A stretch of 15,193 nt of DNA. It comes from JBKPIY01 sp046730475. GTDB lineage: Bacteria; Actinomycetota; Thermoleophilia; Solirubrobacterales; 70-9. Numbering within the stretch: the stretch's first letter is position 1; each line of letters starts with the position of its first letter. A program made the translations under genes and the position numbers. Of the stretch, positions 6,360 through 13,663 are shown in pieces. Location: positions 1 to 15,193 of the forward strand of contig JBKPIY010000011.1 of assembly GCA_046730475.1 (NCBI GenBank). Direction: 5' to 3'. The notes under the pieces were generated by a model. The model did no database searches. It worked only from the letters and a program-made list of their open reading frames with translations, and was not told where the DNA came from.

Positions 6360-7409
6360 TCAAGTCTGCGAGCGTTCGCCGAGCCATGCGGCGATGTCGG
6401 GCCAGATCTGCTTGCGTGCCTTCGAGCCGGCCATCAGGCCGATGTGACCGCCGGCCCGGGCGAAATGGGTAACGTCCTCGCTGGCCACGAGCTCGAGCAG
6501 CGGCGTTGTGTTGTCGCGAGGGGTGATGTGGTCGGAGCCGGCGGTGACGACCAGCAGGTTGGCCTCGATCGCGCGCAGGTCGACCCGCTCCCCGCGCAGT
6601 TCGAGGCGCCCGCGCACGAGCCGGTTCTCCTTGTAGATCCAGGTGATCCACTCGCGGTAGGCGCGCGCGGGAAACGGTGGATTGTCGGCCACCCACTTGG
6701 CCATTGATTGATACGCCTCGCGATCGGCCCCGCCGTCGATCGTCTCATGCGCGAGGCGGCGGTAGGTCGTCCAGAAGTTCGTCACCGGCTTCAGCAGTCG
6801 GTTGGCAAGGTCGATCGAGCGGCCGGGGACCGCCGGAAAGGTGTCCGCGATCTGATCGACGTCGAAGCTGTCGCGTCGGACCCACCGCGTGTAGCGCGCG
6901 CCATCGGCGTCGATCGGCGTGGTCAGCAGCACTAAATTGCGGACGGCGCCGCGCGGGTGAAGCGCAGCATAGGCCACGCAGAGCGTGCCCCCAATGCACC
7001 AGCCGAGCAACGAGAGCGCGTCGGCGCCCGCGGCGCGCAGCGTCTCGCGAACGCCCCAATGAAGCTCGTCACACACATAGCTCTCGAGGCCGCGGTCGCC
7101 GTCCTCGTCGTCGGGCACGCCCCAGTCGAGCAGGAAGACGTCGAAGCCCTCGTCCAGTAGGTACTCCACGAACGAGTGCCCGGGTCGCAGGTCGAAGACA
7201 TCGGGCCTGTTGATCAGCGCGAAGACGAGCAGGACCGGCACCGGGTGGACGCGGCGCTCGGAGCGGTAGCGGTAGAGCGTGGTGGTGCGGTGGGTCCACA
7301 CAACCCCCTTTGGGGTGGCGCCGATCGTCGCGTCGGGCGTGGTGAGGATCGTGTTGGCGAGCTCGACCGTCGCCGCCGGCGCTCGCGCGATGCGGTTCAG
7401 CGCACTCAT
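6360..7409 (-). CDS. phaC: Poly(3-hydroxyalkanoate) synthase, class III-like catalytic subunit
   Basis: This 349-residue PHA synthase polymerises (R)-3-hydroxyacyl-CoA on the granule surface. The synthase box is LLGWCIGGT (134-142) with nucleophile Cys138. The other triad members are Asp293 (GSDHITP) and His322 (GGHIGLMAG). Further PhaC landmarks are LLDWG (93-97) and ENRLVRGRLEL (261-271). The length matches class III/IV catalytic subunits (about 350-360) and is far below class I (about 590), so a partner subunit is expected. The chosen ATG has AAGGAGGG just upstream and overlaps the stop of the 124-residue upstream gene (ATGA). A longer open frame upstream of this Met is the shadow of that gene. 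Order: PhaE-like, phaC, phaB. Confidence 0.9.
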   Translation of the reverse strand: MSALNRIARAPAATVELANTILTTPDATIGATPKGVVWTHRTTTLYRYRSERRVHPVPVLLVFALINRPDVFDLRPGHSFVEYLLDEGFDVFLLDWGVPDDEDGDRGLESYVCDELHWGVRETLRAAGADALSLLGWCIGGTLCVAYAALHPRGAVRNLVLLTTPIDADGARYTRWVRRDSFDVDQIADTFPAVPGRSIDLANRLLKPVTNFWTTYRRLAHETIDGGADREAYQSMAKWVADNPPFPARAYREWITWIYKENRLVRGRLELRGERVDLRAIEANLLVVTAGSDHITPRDNTTPLLELVASEDVTHFARAGGHIGLMAGSKARKQIWPDIAAWLGERSQT

Positions 7410-7780
7410 CGCGCGCCCTCCTTCGTGCGGGCGTTGTCGACGCCCTCCACCACCACCGGTGGTCGGGCCGCCGCCACCTCGTCGCGCAGCTTCTCGACCT
7501 CCTGGAGGACGCGCTCGAGCTTGTCCTCGGTGCGGGCCAGCGACCGTCCGAGCCGCGCGATGTCCGCCCGCCCCGCCAGCCGCAGGTTGCGCACGGCGAG
7601 GTCGGCGACGTCGAAGCCGATCTTCGTCAGCCCGATCACGTTCTCGGTCGCCCAAGCCAACAGCTCGCCAAACGCCTCGCTGGCGACCACGCGCTCGAAG
7701 GCAGCTGCCGTGCGCGACTCGGCGCGCTCGTACAGGTGTCGCACCTGCTCGTCGGGTGAGACGGCGGGGGGCTCAGCCAT
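7406..7780 (-). CDS. Small PhaE/PhaR-like PHA synthase partner (predicted)
   Basis: This 124-residue soluble protein has no Cys or signal peptide. Residues 10-45 form a charged helix, residues 46-70 a more hydrophobic one (WATENVIGLTKIGFDVADLAV), and residues 70-108 a strong heptad-like coiled coil (ADIARLGRSLARTEDKLERVLQEVEKLRDEV). The last segment resembles the C-terminal coil of PhaE ('R-x-D-x-L-x-R-R-L-x-E-x-x-R-E-V'), although PhaE is about three times longer; PhaR of class IV synthases is closer in size. The stop overlaps the phaC start by four bases (ATGA), the usual sign of a complex made in fixed ratio. An AGGA lies a few bases upstream of the ATG. A phasin is the alternative. The role is inferred from context and coil pattern. 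Confidence 0.65.
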   Translation of the reverse strand: MAEPPAVSPDEQVRHLYERAESRTAAAFERVVASEAFGELLAWATENVIGLTKIGFDVADLAVRNLRLAGRADIARLGRSLARTEDKLERVLQEVEKLRDEVAAARPPVVVEGVDNARTKEGAR

Positions 7781-8110
7781 CGCAGCCGTCCTGGCGCTCG
7801 GCGGTCCTCTGCGCGCGCTCGGCGATCACGGCCCGGGTCGCGCCGGGTGATGGCGTCCAGCTCCCGGCCCTCGGCTGGATCGCGCAGTTCGAGCTGGTCG
7901 GTTCGCTGGGGCTGCTGGTCGGCTTCATGCTTGCCCGTGGTGGACGCCCCTCATGCTACGCCGCTTGGTAACGGCCCTGGAAACGTGAAGAGCCGTGCTC
8001 CCACATCGACCGGTCGGAATGCGGTCCAGCTCGGTCGAGGTCGTCGGAGGTCCTTGGGGTAAATCATTCGCTCACCTCGCCTACGAACCGGGCTCAGAGT
8101 CGCTGCGTGA
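7781..8110. other. Gene-free upstream region of the phaE-like/phaC/phaB operon
   Basis: No supported gene. GCTTGCCCGT (7929-7938) equals the left arm of the dyad at 770-783, but no matching right arm with the proper 10-base gap follows. A clear promoter for the minus operon could not be identified by eye. Confidence 0.45.
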
Positions 8111-8311
8111 GGCGCCTCCTTTGTCGGCTCGGCTCGATGCCAAGTCGTTCCGATGGGGACGCTCATCGAGTGGATGGCGCCCCGCGACCTGTCAACGACG
8201 CTCGTGTACGCGGACCACGCGCCGGACCCCGCGGCCGGCGCGGCGTTCGTCGAGCGAGCGTTCGGGGGGAGTGGGGGGCTGGCCTCGAGCGAGACGGCAG
8301 CGAACCAATAG
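8111..8311 (+). pseudogene. Tyrosine integrase C-terminal remnant
   Basis: Between a stop at 8108-8110 and a stop at 8309-8311 this frame encodes 66 residues ending in the hallmark of a phage-type tyrosine recombinase: VPMGTLIEWM, then APRDLSTTLVYADHAPDP, then AAFVERAFG. In intact relatives this reads VPMxTLQEWMGHRD...TTLIYADYAPDP. The catalytic Tyr is the tac at 8207-8209. The box III Gly-His is replaced by Ala-Pro, and the Arg boxes upstream are gone, so it cannot be active. No ribosome site is seen. It is the scar of an integrated element. Confidence 0.75.
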
Positions 8312-8395
8312 GCGCGGGAGCGAGAGCTCCAGGGGCAGTCGGCGGCTCTTGCCCGACGACGGAACGAGGCTCTCGCAACTCGCGCACTGGAGCAC

Positions 8396-8743
8396 TCAGC
8401 TGAGCTCCTCGATCAGCTGGATCAGGTCCTCTCGCCGGTAACCCTGACGGCGGGCAAACCGAACCAGCTCGCGTGCGCGCGCCACCACCGCGCCGCGCTC
8501 CGGGCTGCCGGCAACGCTGATCCCGCGTCCCCGGCGGAACTCCAGCAGGCCCTCGTCCCGCAACGTCCGGAGGGCGCGCAGCACCGTATTCGTGTTGACC
8601 GCGATGACGGCGGCGAGGTCGCGTGCCGGCGGCAGCCTCTCTCCCGGCTTGGCCTCGCCGTCGGCGATCGCTCGACGGAGCTCGGCGGCGACCTGCTCGT
8701 GCAGATCGGTGGGGTCCTGGCGATCGACCTTGACTCCGAGCAT
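8396..8743 (-). CDS. GntR-family (YtrA subfamily) transcriptional regulator
   Basis: This 115-residue regulator has a winged HTH from about residue 12 to 76: LHEQVAAELRRAIADG (14-29), the conserved GERLPPARDLAAVIAVNTNTVLRALRTL (34-61), and the wing GLLEFRRGRGISV (65-77). The remaining 38 residues are two short helices (ARELVRFARRQG, REDLIQLIEEL) and there is no large ligand domain, which is the YtrA arrangement. YtrA-type proteins usually repress their own gene and adjacent membrane or transport genes. Only three bases separate the ATG from the palindrome at 8747-8761, leaving no room for a Shine-Dalgarno, so translation is probably leaderless. The divergent membrane-protein gene at 8765 is the likely partner. 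Confidence 0.87.
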   Translation of the reverse strand: MLGVKVDRQDPTDLHEQVAAELRRAIADGEAKPGERLPPARDLAAVIAVNTNTVLRALRTLRDEGLLEFRRGRGISVAGSPERGAVVARARELVRFARRQGYRREDLIQLIEELS

Positions 8744-8778
8744 GGTGCTAGTAATACTAGCTCTATGCCGCCTGTCGA
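8730..8778. promoter_or_regulatory. Symmetric divergent promoter with GntR operator
   Basis: GCTAGTA-A-TACTAGC (8747-8761) is a perfect 7-bp palindrome around base 8754. The two start codons begin at 8743 (minus) and 8765 (plus), each 11 bases from the centre. Rightward promoter: TTGACT (8730-8735), 16-base spacer, TAATAC (8752-8757). Leftward promoter: TCGACA (8778 to 8773), 16-base spacer, TATTAC (8756 to 8751). Both -10 boxes lie inside the palindrome, and the predicted transcript starts coincide with the ATGs. One bound dimer would shut both genes. Confidence 0.7.
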
Positions 8779-9346
8779 CGCTCCTCCACGCCCTCCGGAA
8801 CAGAAAGAACCTGACGCGCTGATCGAGGAGGCGAGGCGGAGAGCGCGTCGGCGACGACTCGGGTACGCCGCCGCGTTCGCGCTCGCGGCGCTGGTCGGTG
8901 GGGCTCTCTACGTGGGGTTCCGCGGCAACGGCGGCAACAGGGCGACCCCGAACGGGGAACCTTCACCTGGCGGTGCCGCCAGCGCGCATCGGCCGACGTC
9001 GCACGCAAGACAGCCCAGGGTCTACGCCCGTCGTTGCCCCGGGCGCGGTCTCGACGCCCTGCCGCTGACGAGCGCCGCCGAACCGGTGGCGCGAGGCTTC
9101 GCGCGGCAGCGGGTCGGACCCTCGCCTAGGGTCACCGTTACCGTCCGCCCCGCTACCCATGCAGGTGCCCGGGGCTCGGAGGTCTCCTGGATGTGCGGGC
9201 CGCGGGTCGCGCGGCGAACGCTCGTCGTCTTCACCTGGGACCACCGCTTCGACCATGGCCCGAACAAGAGCGCGAGCCTCGCCCAGCACGCGTTCCTGGT
9301 CTCGCGCTTTGACGACGGCTATCACCTGTGGTACTGGGAGCACTAG
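8765..9346 (+). CDS. Single-pass membrane protein of unknown function
   Basis: The product is 193 residues. Residues 1-32 are cytoplasmic, Pro-rich and then basic (ALIEEARRRARRRR). Residues 33-52 form one transmembrane helix (LGYAAAFALAALVGGALYVG). Residues 53-85 are a Gly/Pro/Ser linker, and about 86-193 an extracytoplasmic domain with two cysteines (Cys91 and Cys144, possibly a disulfide) and the aromatic ending YHLWYWEH. The basic leader plus helix is a design common in Thermoleophilia membrane proteins. The start was chosen at 8765 because the promoter predicts a leaderless message there; an open frame extends further upstream but would run through the operator. It is divergent from the GntR gene and presumably controlled by it. 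No catalytic motif was recognised. Confidence 0.7.
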   Translation: MPPVDAPPRPPEQKEPDALIEEARRRARRRRLGYAAAFALAALVGGALYVGFRGNGGNRATPNGEPSPGGAASAHRPTSHARQPRVYARRCPGRGLDALPLTSAAEPVARGFARQRVGPSPRVTVTVRPATHAGARGSEVSWMCGPRVARRTLVVFTWDHRFDHGPNKSASLAQHAFLVSRFDDGYHLWYWEH

Positions 9347-9497
9347 CGGCGATGCTTCGCCGACACCGCCCAGGCTCGCGCCTGAGTTGCGTCTCAGCCT
9401 GCGGGTAGACGTCTGGCGTCCGCCCGGCGACCCTCGTCCGTCGCGCGACCCGGCCGCCTGGGTGACGGCCGGCTTTGCGACAGCCGCGCGCGGCTGG

Positions 9498-10049
9498 CTA
9501 GTAGTAGCCGCCGCCGCCCGAGCCCGATCCGCCGCCCGAGCTCGACGCCTGGCCGAGGATCTGGTTTCCGGCCGCGGAGAGCGCGAACCAGCCGCCGCCA
9601 AACGCCGTGATGCCCTGGCCGTTGGTGTCGCCGGGCTTCTGATCGCCCGCGTAGAGGTAGAGCGGGTGGCCGTTGTAGGTGACCTGTGGCCTTCCGTCGG
9701 ACCGAGCGCTGACCCCGATCATCGAGGCATCCGCCCCGCTGCCGATGGTCGGTTTGCCGTTCGCCCGAAGCGGCGGCCATGCCTGGGCGCAGGCGCCAAA
9801 GCACGCGCTCCTGGTGCCCGAGTCCTTCTGGAACAGGTAGAGCGTGCGGCCCTTCGAGTCGACCAGGATTGTCCCGAGGTTGCCCTCGTTCGCGACCCCG
9901 ACGGTCGCGGGGTGTCCGGTCGTGGTTGTGGGCGGCGCGGACGCCGCGGTGGCGCCGTTGCCACCGCCGCCACAGCCGGCGGCGACCAACGCAATCAGCG
10001 CTACCGCCGCCGCGCCGGCGATGAATGTGATGAGTCTGCTGCGAGTCAT
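9498..10049 (-). CDS. Secreted-repeat lipoprotein (COG4315/Lipoprotein_15 type)
   Basis: This 183-residue predicted lipoprotein has a signal peptide at 1-25 with a basic start (MTRSR), a hydrophobic core and lipobox AAGC (Cys26). A Gly/Ala/Thr/Pro linker (27-45) follows. Two copies of the 'secreted repeat' are visible: GTILVDSKGRTLYLFQKD...CFGACAQAWPPL (59-94) and VTYNGHPLYLYAGDQKPGDTNGQGI...GGWFAL (123-157). The pair Cys83/Cys87 in the first repeat is typical of the family. The tail is Gly/Ser-rich and ends GGGGYY. The family is widespread in actinobacteria with unknown function. AAGGAG lies seven bases before the ATG. It is downstream of the RTX-like pseudogene on the same strand but separated by a hairpin. 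Confidence 0.85.
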   Translation of the reverse strand: MTRSRLITFIAGAAAVALIALVAAGCGGGGNGATAASAPPTTTTGHPATVGVANEGNLGTILVDSKGRTLYLFQKDSGTRSACFGACAQAWPPLRANGKPTIGSGADASMIGVSARSDGRPQVTYNGHPLYLYAGDQKPGDTNGQGITAFGGGWFALSAAGNQILGQASSSGGGSGSGGGGYY

Positions 10050-10140
10050 GCTTGCTCCTTTGGTTGGGTCAAATTCGTCTCGGGCCTGCCATCAAGCGGC
10101 GGTTCGCCGTCATCGGCCGGTGTAAGCGGCCGGGAGGAGG

Positions 10141-10171
10141 GCGGGCCCCGGCTCCGTGAGCCGGGGCCCGC
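10141..10171 (-). terminator. Perfect 14-bp GC hairpin between RTX-like gene and lipoprotein gene
   Basis: GCGGGCCCCGGCTC (10141-10154) and GAGCCGGGGCCCGC (10158-10171) pair at all 14 positions around a three-base loop, 16 bases past the stop of the minus-strand RTX-like gene. There is no T-run, as is common for actinobacterial terminators. Confidence 0.7.
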
Positions 10172-10186
10172 GAGCTCCGGGCGGGT

Positions 10187-11235
10187 CTAGACGGGTGCTC
10201 CGTCGACCAGCACCTGAAGCACTCCGGCGACACCGTTCGCGACCACGTTGTCGGTGCCCGCGAGGGTGTTGACGGAGAGGCTGTCGGTCGGTTCTGCGTG
10301 GGTGACCGACACGGCCGTCGCCAGGCCGGTCACGTCGGCTCCCGACCCGTTGCCGGTGATGGTGATCGCGTCATCGCCGTTCGTGCCGTTGACCACCACG
10401 CTGTCGGCGGCGCCGTCGCCGGCGCTGCCGCCGAGCGTCCCCGCGAGGTCGAGGTTGGTCTCGGTCACGTCGGTGCCCGTGAGGTCGTTGACGGTGACGC
10501 TGTCGACCCGCCGAGGGCGTTGAAGTCGACGATCTCGACCCCGTCGGTGTCCATCGTGACGTTGCCGGGCTGGCGGAAGAAGGTGAGCCTTCCCCCGGTC
10601 GCCGTCATCGTCACGGTTTCGTCCGCCGCGGCGCCGTTGAACAGCATCGTGTCGGCGCCTTCCTGGCCCTCGATCACGTCTGAGCCCTCGCCCGGATCCC
10701 AGCGGAAGGTGTCGTTCCCCTCGCCGAGGTAGGCGGTGTCGTCGCCCTTGCCGCCGTCGACCGTGTCGTTGCCGGCGCCGCCCCTGAACGTCTCGTTCTC
10801 TGCGGCGACCTGCGTCTGGCCGCCCTCCAGCGAGTCATCACCGGGGCCGCCCGCGATCGTGGTCGGGATCGAGTCGGTGAACGCGCCGTTGGCGTCGTGG
10901 ACGCGGACCGAATCGTCGCCATTGCCCGCCCTCACCCTGATCGCGGAGACGTCGCGGCGGGCGAACGAGAAGTCGCCCGAGCCGTCGTCGCCGACGTCGA
11001 CCTGAACCCGGTCCGGGTTGCCGGCCCGCAGACGAAGGGCGACGAGATCGTCCCGCCCGCTGCCCTTGACCTTGAGCGTGCCGTGCTTGATTTGAGCCCG
11101 GACGCCGTCGACCTTGCCGCGCGCGCTCGAATGAGCCGCGAGAACGAGAGCCGCGAGCGCCAGGACCACGACCGCTGCAGTCAGATGAAACGGCCACATC
11201 GGCCGTGATTTGGTGTTGATGCCGGGAGGCGTCAT
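10187..11235 (-). pseudogene. Secreted RTX-like calcium-binding repeat protein, frameshifted
   Basis: The first frame (11235 down to about 10511) starts with an N-terminal export signal (hydrophobic core at residues 18-34). It then carries Gly/Asp repeats of the hemolysin-type calcium-binding family: GGPGDDSLEGG (129-139), GGAGNDTVDGG (152-162) and GKGDDTAYLGEGNDTF (163-177). At VEIVDFNALGG (233-243) the reading continues in another frame as VDSVTVNDLTGTDVTETNLDLAG and on to 10187. A single missing base near 10507-10513 (CCCGCCG on the plus strand) explains the break. Repaired, the protein would be about 349 residues. It may be a surface or matrix protein folded by calcium. A sequencing error is as likely as a real mutation. 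The gene ends before the 14-bp hairpin. Confidence 0.75.
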
Positions 11236-12317
11236 ATCTATTCACTTTCCTTGGGTGTTGTCGCTGGTCTGCTCGTCGAGCGCCTGAAGCGGTGAAGCTG
11301 GACGCTCTCCCTCCGAATGACGCCTGCAGCCGCGATTTCTTCCCGGGAGTCACGGAGGTGCCTTCTTTGAGGCGCTGCTCGACCGCGACATCCCAGCCCT
11401 CGGGGCGCTGCGGAAGAATTTCTGATCGTCGACGTTGCGAGCGGGTCCGTGCACACGCGCGCGCGGCGTTCCTCGAGGCGAATAGCGGAGCGGCGATCGC
11501 CAGAGCTCGGGGTGGGACTCGGCGCTCTCCAAGGTCGAAAGCGACACTCGGTCTCTCGGCCTCAATGCGACCCCCTCCATCGTCGTCGAGGGCCCCGCGG
11601 CAAGCGCGTGTGGGCTCCGGGGTCTGCCTTTGAGTCAGATCGAGGACGCCATCACGGCGGTCCAATGAGCGCCGCGGCACCGCGCGGTTGAGCTACCGGA
11701 CCGAGTGAAGCCTTGGGGAGGGGAGCGGTCGGTCCCTCGTCGGGCGAGCGGTCCTGACGTCGTCGTCGTGCCGCCTGGGCGAGTTCCGAGTCCGACCCTT
11801 GAAGGGCGGCGGGCGGCCCATCTGAGCGAGGTCAGCATGAGTTTGCTGCTTGGTGTGCTCGCGGGCCTGCGCCCCTCCAGGCTTGGTGACGCGAGGCTAG
11901 CGAGGACGCCCGGCGGCCCGGGTTCCGGTGGCGGGTCTCGGGCCGGGGTTGGACGGCATTCAGCGCCCCAGGCCGCGCCAACCTAGAGCTCGTGGCTGCA
12001 ACTCCCGATTTGCTTGATAGTTTCCTGCACCCGACACAGGCCTAGCTGAACCGCCGGGTCGCCCAGACGGGCCGGCGGCCGGGGGACCCGGTCCCAGGGG
12101 CGAATCGCCGATTTGCGGCGTAACGCGACCCTCTTCCGCGTGAGCCCGACAGCTAACCCGAAGGGGGTGCACGGCGGGGTCGAAGACACATTGCCCGAAC
12201 GCGGGGCGAGCAAATGGGCCGAGGGGGTGAGCGAGTTTTTGGGACACATCCGGGACACATTTCGTCTAGACAGGTCCCGGTGCACAAGCGAAACTAGCCG
12301 ATTACCAGCGAATTGCG
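11236..12317. other. Long gene-poor region before the tRNA repeat
   Basis: Open frames exist on both strands but are typical high-GC shadows, with compositions dominated by Arg, Pro, Ser and Gly, no ribosome sites and no recognisable domain. I see no intact gene or RNA here. It probably is decayed DNA at an integration site. Confidence 0.5.
12241..12260. repeat. Short tandem GGGACACAT pair
   Basis: GGGACACAT occurs at 12241-12249 and 12252-12260, two bases apart. It lies just outside the first tRNA-containing repeat and may belong to an integration arm site; this is only a suggestion. Confidence 0.35.
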
Positions 12318-12385
12318 ATGCCGGAGGAGGGACTCGAACCCCCGACACGCGGATTATGATGACGGCGAGGAGGGGTCATCTGAGG
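12318..12385 (-). repeat. Direct repeat copy 1 with 3' half of a CAT-anticodon tRNA (att-like)
   Basis: This 68-bp block recurs at 14973-15040 with one difference (12363 C versus 15018 T). Read on the minus strand, 12360 to 12319 is the 3' half of a tRNA: loop ATCATAA (anticodon CAT), stem half TCCGC, variable loop GTGTC, T-arm GGGGG-TTCGAGT-CCCTC, acceptor half CTCCGGC and A73. The 5' neighbour cannot pair with TCCGC and no GCCGGAG acceptor half is nearby, so the gene is incomplete from the anticodon loop on, the usual crossover point of tRNA-targeting integrases. Most like elongator tRNA-Met, or an Ile CAT type. Confidence 0.75.
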
Positions 12386-12442
12386 GTACGTAGGCGGCTG
12401 GCAGCCTCCCTGAGATCGCCTCAGTTCGGGTCAGAGTCGGGA

Positions 12443-12466
12443 GTTGGACGCACGGTTGGACGCACG
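12443..12466. repeat. Two tandem 12-bp units GTTGGACGCACG
   Basis: The unit GTTGGACGCACG occurs twice without a gap (12443-12454, 12455-12466), followed by a partial third copy (GTTTGCG). Such small tandem repeats beside a tRNA remnant may be integrase arm sites. Confidence 0.55.
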
Positions 12467-12541
12467 GTTTGCGCCGGTCAACTGGTATGCGGTGCTCCAA
12501 CGTCATTTTTTGAGGATCGCCATGCGGCAGAGCTGATTGAG

Positions 12542-12583
12542 CTGGGGGCCGAAAGGTCGCTCGTTCAAATCCAGTCGCCCCGA
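12542..12583 (+). pseudogene. tRNA-Pro(GGG) 3' half remnant, copy A
   Basis: The segment reads as loop CTGGGGG (anticodon GGG), stem half CCGAA, AGGTC, T-arm GCTCG-TTCAAAT-CCAGT, acceptor half CGCCCCG and A73. The T-stem has a mismatch (GCTCG; copy B has GCTGG) and the stem 5' of the loop (TTGAG) fits only in part. No 5' half with CGGGGCG is present, so it is not a working gene. A homologous copy lies at 14723-14767. Confidence 0.65.
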
Positions 12584-12612
12584 CTTTCCTTCTGATCGAG
12601 GAGCCCAATCGA

Positions 12613-13590
12613 TCAGCGGTCGATCACGGCCATCTGCGCTTCCTCGTGGCGCTCGCCGGCGGCCGGGGTGAGGTTGTTCAGCCGTTCGATCTGCCCGGCG
12701 CTCAGCTCGAGGTGGTCGGCGGCGGTGTTCTCCTCGACGCGGGAGACGCGCTTGGTGCCGGGGATCGGGGCGATGTCGTCGCCCTGAGCGAGCAGCCAGG
12801 CCAGGGCCACCTGTGCCGGTGTGGCGCCCGCCTCGGAGGCGACGGCCTGGACTTCGTCGACGATGCGCAGGTTGCGCTGGAAGTTCTCGCCGGTGAAGCG
12901 CGGGTTGGTCTTGCGCCAGTCGTCGTCGGCGAGCTGCTCGGTGGAGCGGATTCTGCCGGTGAGGAAGCCGTGGCCGAGCGGCGAGTAGGGGACGAAGCCG
13001 ATGCCCAGCTCGCGCAGAAGCGGCAGCAGCTCGGCCTCCGGGTCACGGGTCCACAGTGAGTACTCCGTCTGCAGGGCGGAGATGGGGTGGACGGCGTGGG
13101 CACGGCGGATCGTGGCGGGGCTGGCCTCGGACAGGCCGATGTGCCGGATCTTGCCCGCGGCGACCAGCTCGGCCAGGGCGCCGACGGTGTCCTCGATGGG
13201 GGTGTTCGGGTCGACTCGGTGCTGGTAGTACAGGTCGATGCGGTCCGTGCCGAGCCGCTTGAGGGAGCCCTCGACGGCGGTGCGGATGTTCGCCGGGCTG
13301 CTGTCGAGCACCCCGGGTCCGCTGCCAGCGTGCGAGACGAAGCCGAACTTCGTCGCCAGCACGACCTCGTCGCGGCGGCCGTTGATGGCCCGGCCGACGA
13401 GTTCCTCGTTGGCGTAGGGCCCGTAGATCTCGGCGGTGTCGATGTGGGTGACGCCCAGGTCGAGCGCCCGATGGATGGTGCGGATCGACTCGGCGTCGCT
13501 GCTGTCCGGGTCGAGGTAATAGCCGGACATCGCCATCGTGCCGAGTCCGATCCGGGAGACGTCCAGTCCGCCTAGCGAGATGTGCTTCAT
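12613..13590 (-). CDS. Aldo/keto reductase
   Basis: This 325-residue NADPH-dependent aldo/keto reductase has a (beta/alpha)8 barrel. The catalytic tetrad is complete: Asp51 and Tyr56 (HIDTAEIYG), Lys81 (LATKFG) and His124 (YYQHRVD). The nucleotide-binding C-terminal part is IPGTKRVSRVEEN (276-288). LGTMAMSGYY (16-25) is typical of the bacterial YakC/AKR13-like group that reduces small aldehydes. An upstream extension of 18 codons exists, but Met at 13590 fits the family start (MKHISLGGLDVSRIGLGT) and has AAAGGA ahead. It is divergent from the MmyB-type regulator at 13722, 131 bases away, a very common pair in actinobacteria in which the regulator controls the reductase. Physiological substrate unknown. 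Confidence 0.92.
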   Translation of the reverse strand: MKHISLGGLDVSRIGLGTMAMSGYYLDPDSSDAESIRTIHRALDLGVTHIDTAEIYGPYANEELVGRAINGRRDEVVLATKFGFVSHAGSGPGVLDSSPANIRTAVEGSLKRLGTDRIDLYYQHRVDPNTPIEDTVGALAELVAAGKIRHIGLSEASPATIRRAHAVHPISALQTEYSLWTRDPEAELLPLLRELGIGFVPYSPLGHGFLTGRIRSTEQLADDDWRKTNPRFTGENFQRNLRIVDEVQAVASEAGATPAQVALAWLLAQGDDIAPIPGTKRVSRVEENTAADHLELSAGQIERLNNLTPAAGERHEEAQMAVIDR

Positions 13591-13663
13591 GACGTGCGGT
13601 CCTTTCGATAGCCGTTCACTGGCGCCGAGAAAAGCACCGATCAACTGCGACTGAGAGTCCCTG

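Noticed and set aside
7929..7938. GCTTGCCCGT, identical to the left arm of the PHA dyad, upstream of the phaE-like operon
   Set aside because: The partner arm and 10-base gap are missing, and a 10-base match alone can occur by chance.
9159..10190. Plus-strand open frame of 343 codons over the lipoprotein gene
   Set aside because: It is the antisense shadow of the lipoprotein, which has a signal peptide, lipobox and two family repeats.
10838..11680. Minus-strand open frame extending upstream of the RTX-like gene
   Set aside because: Different frame from the RTX repeats, low-complexity Arg/Gly tail and no recognisable motif.
11670..11705. GAGCTACCGGACC on the plus strand, resembling a tRNA D-arm on the minus strand
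   Set aside because: The rest of the cloverleaf could not be found, so it was not called.
11983..12348. Minus-strand frame beginning MSGVRVPPPAS
   Set aside because: The start is a translation of the tRNA 3' half in the 68-bp repeat and the rest has no protein character.
12354..12608. Minus-strand frame encoding GATGFERATFRPPA
   Set aside because: This phrase is the well-known false protein made by reading a tRNA T-arm; here it comes from the tRNA-Pro remnant.
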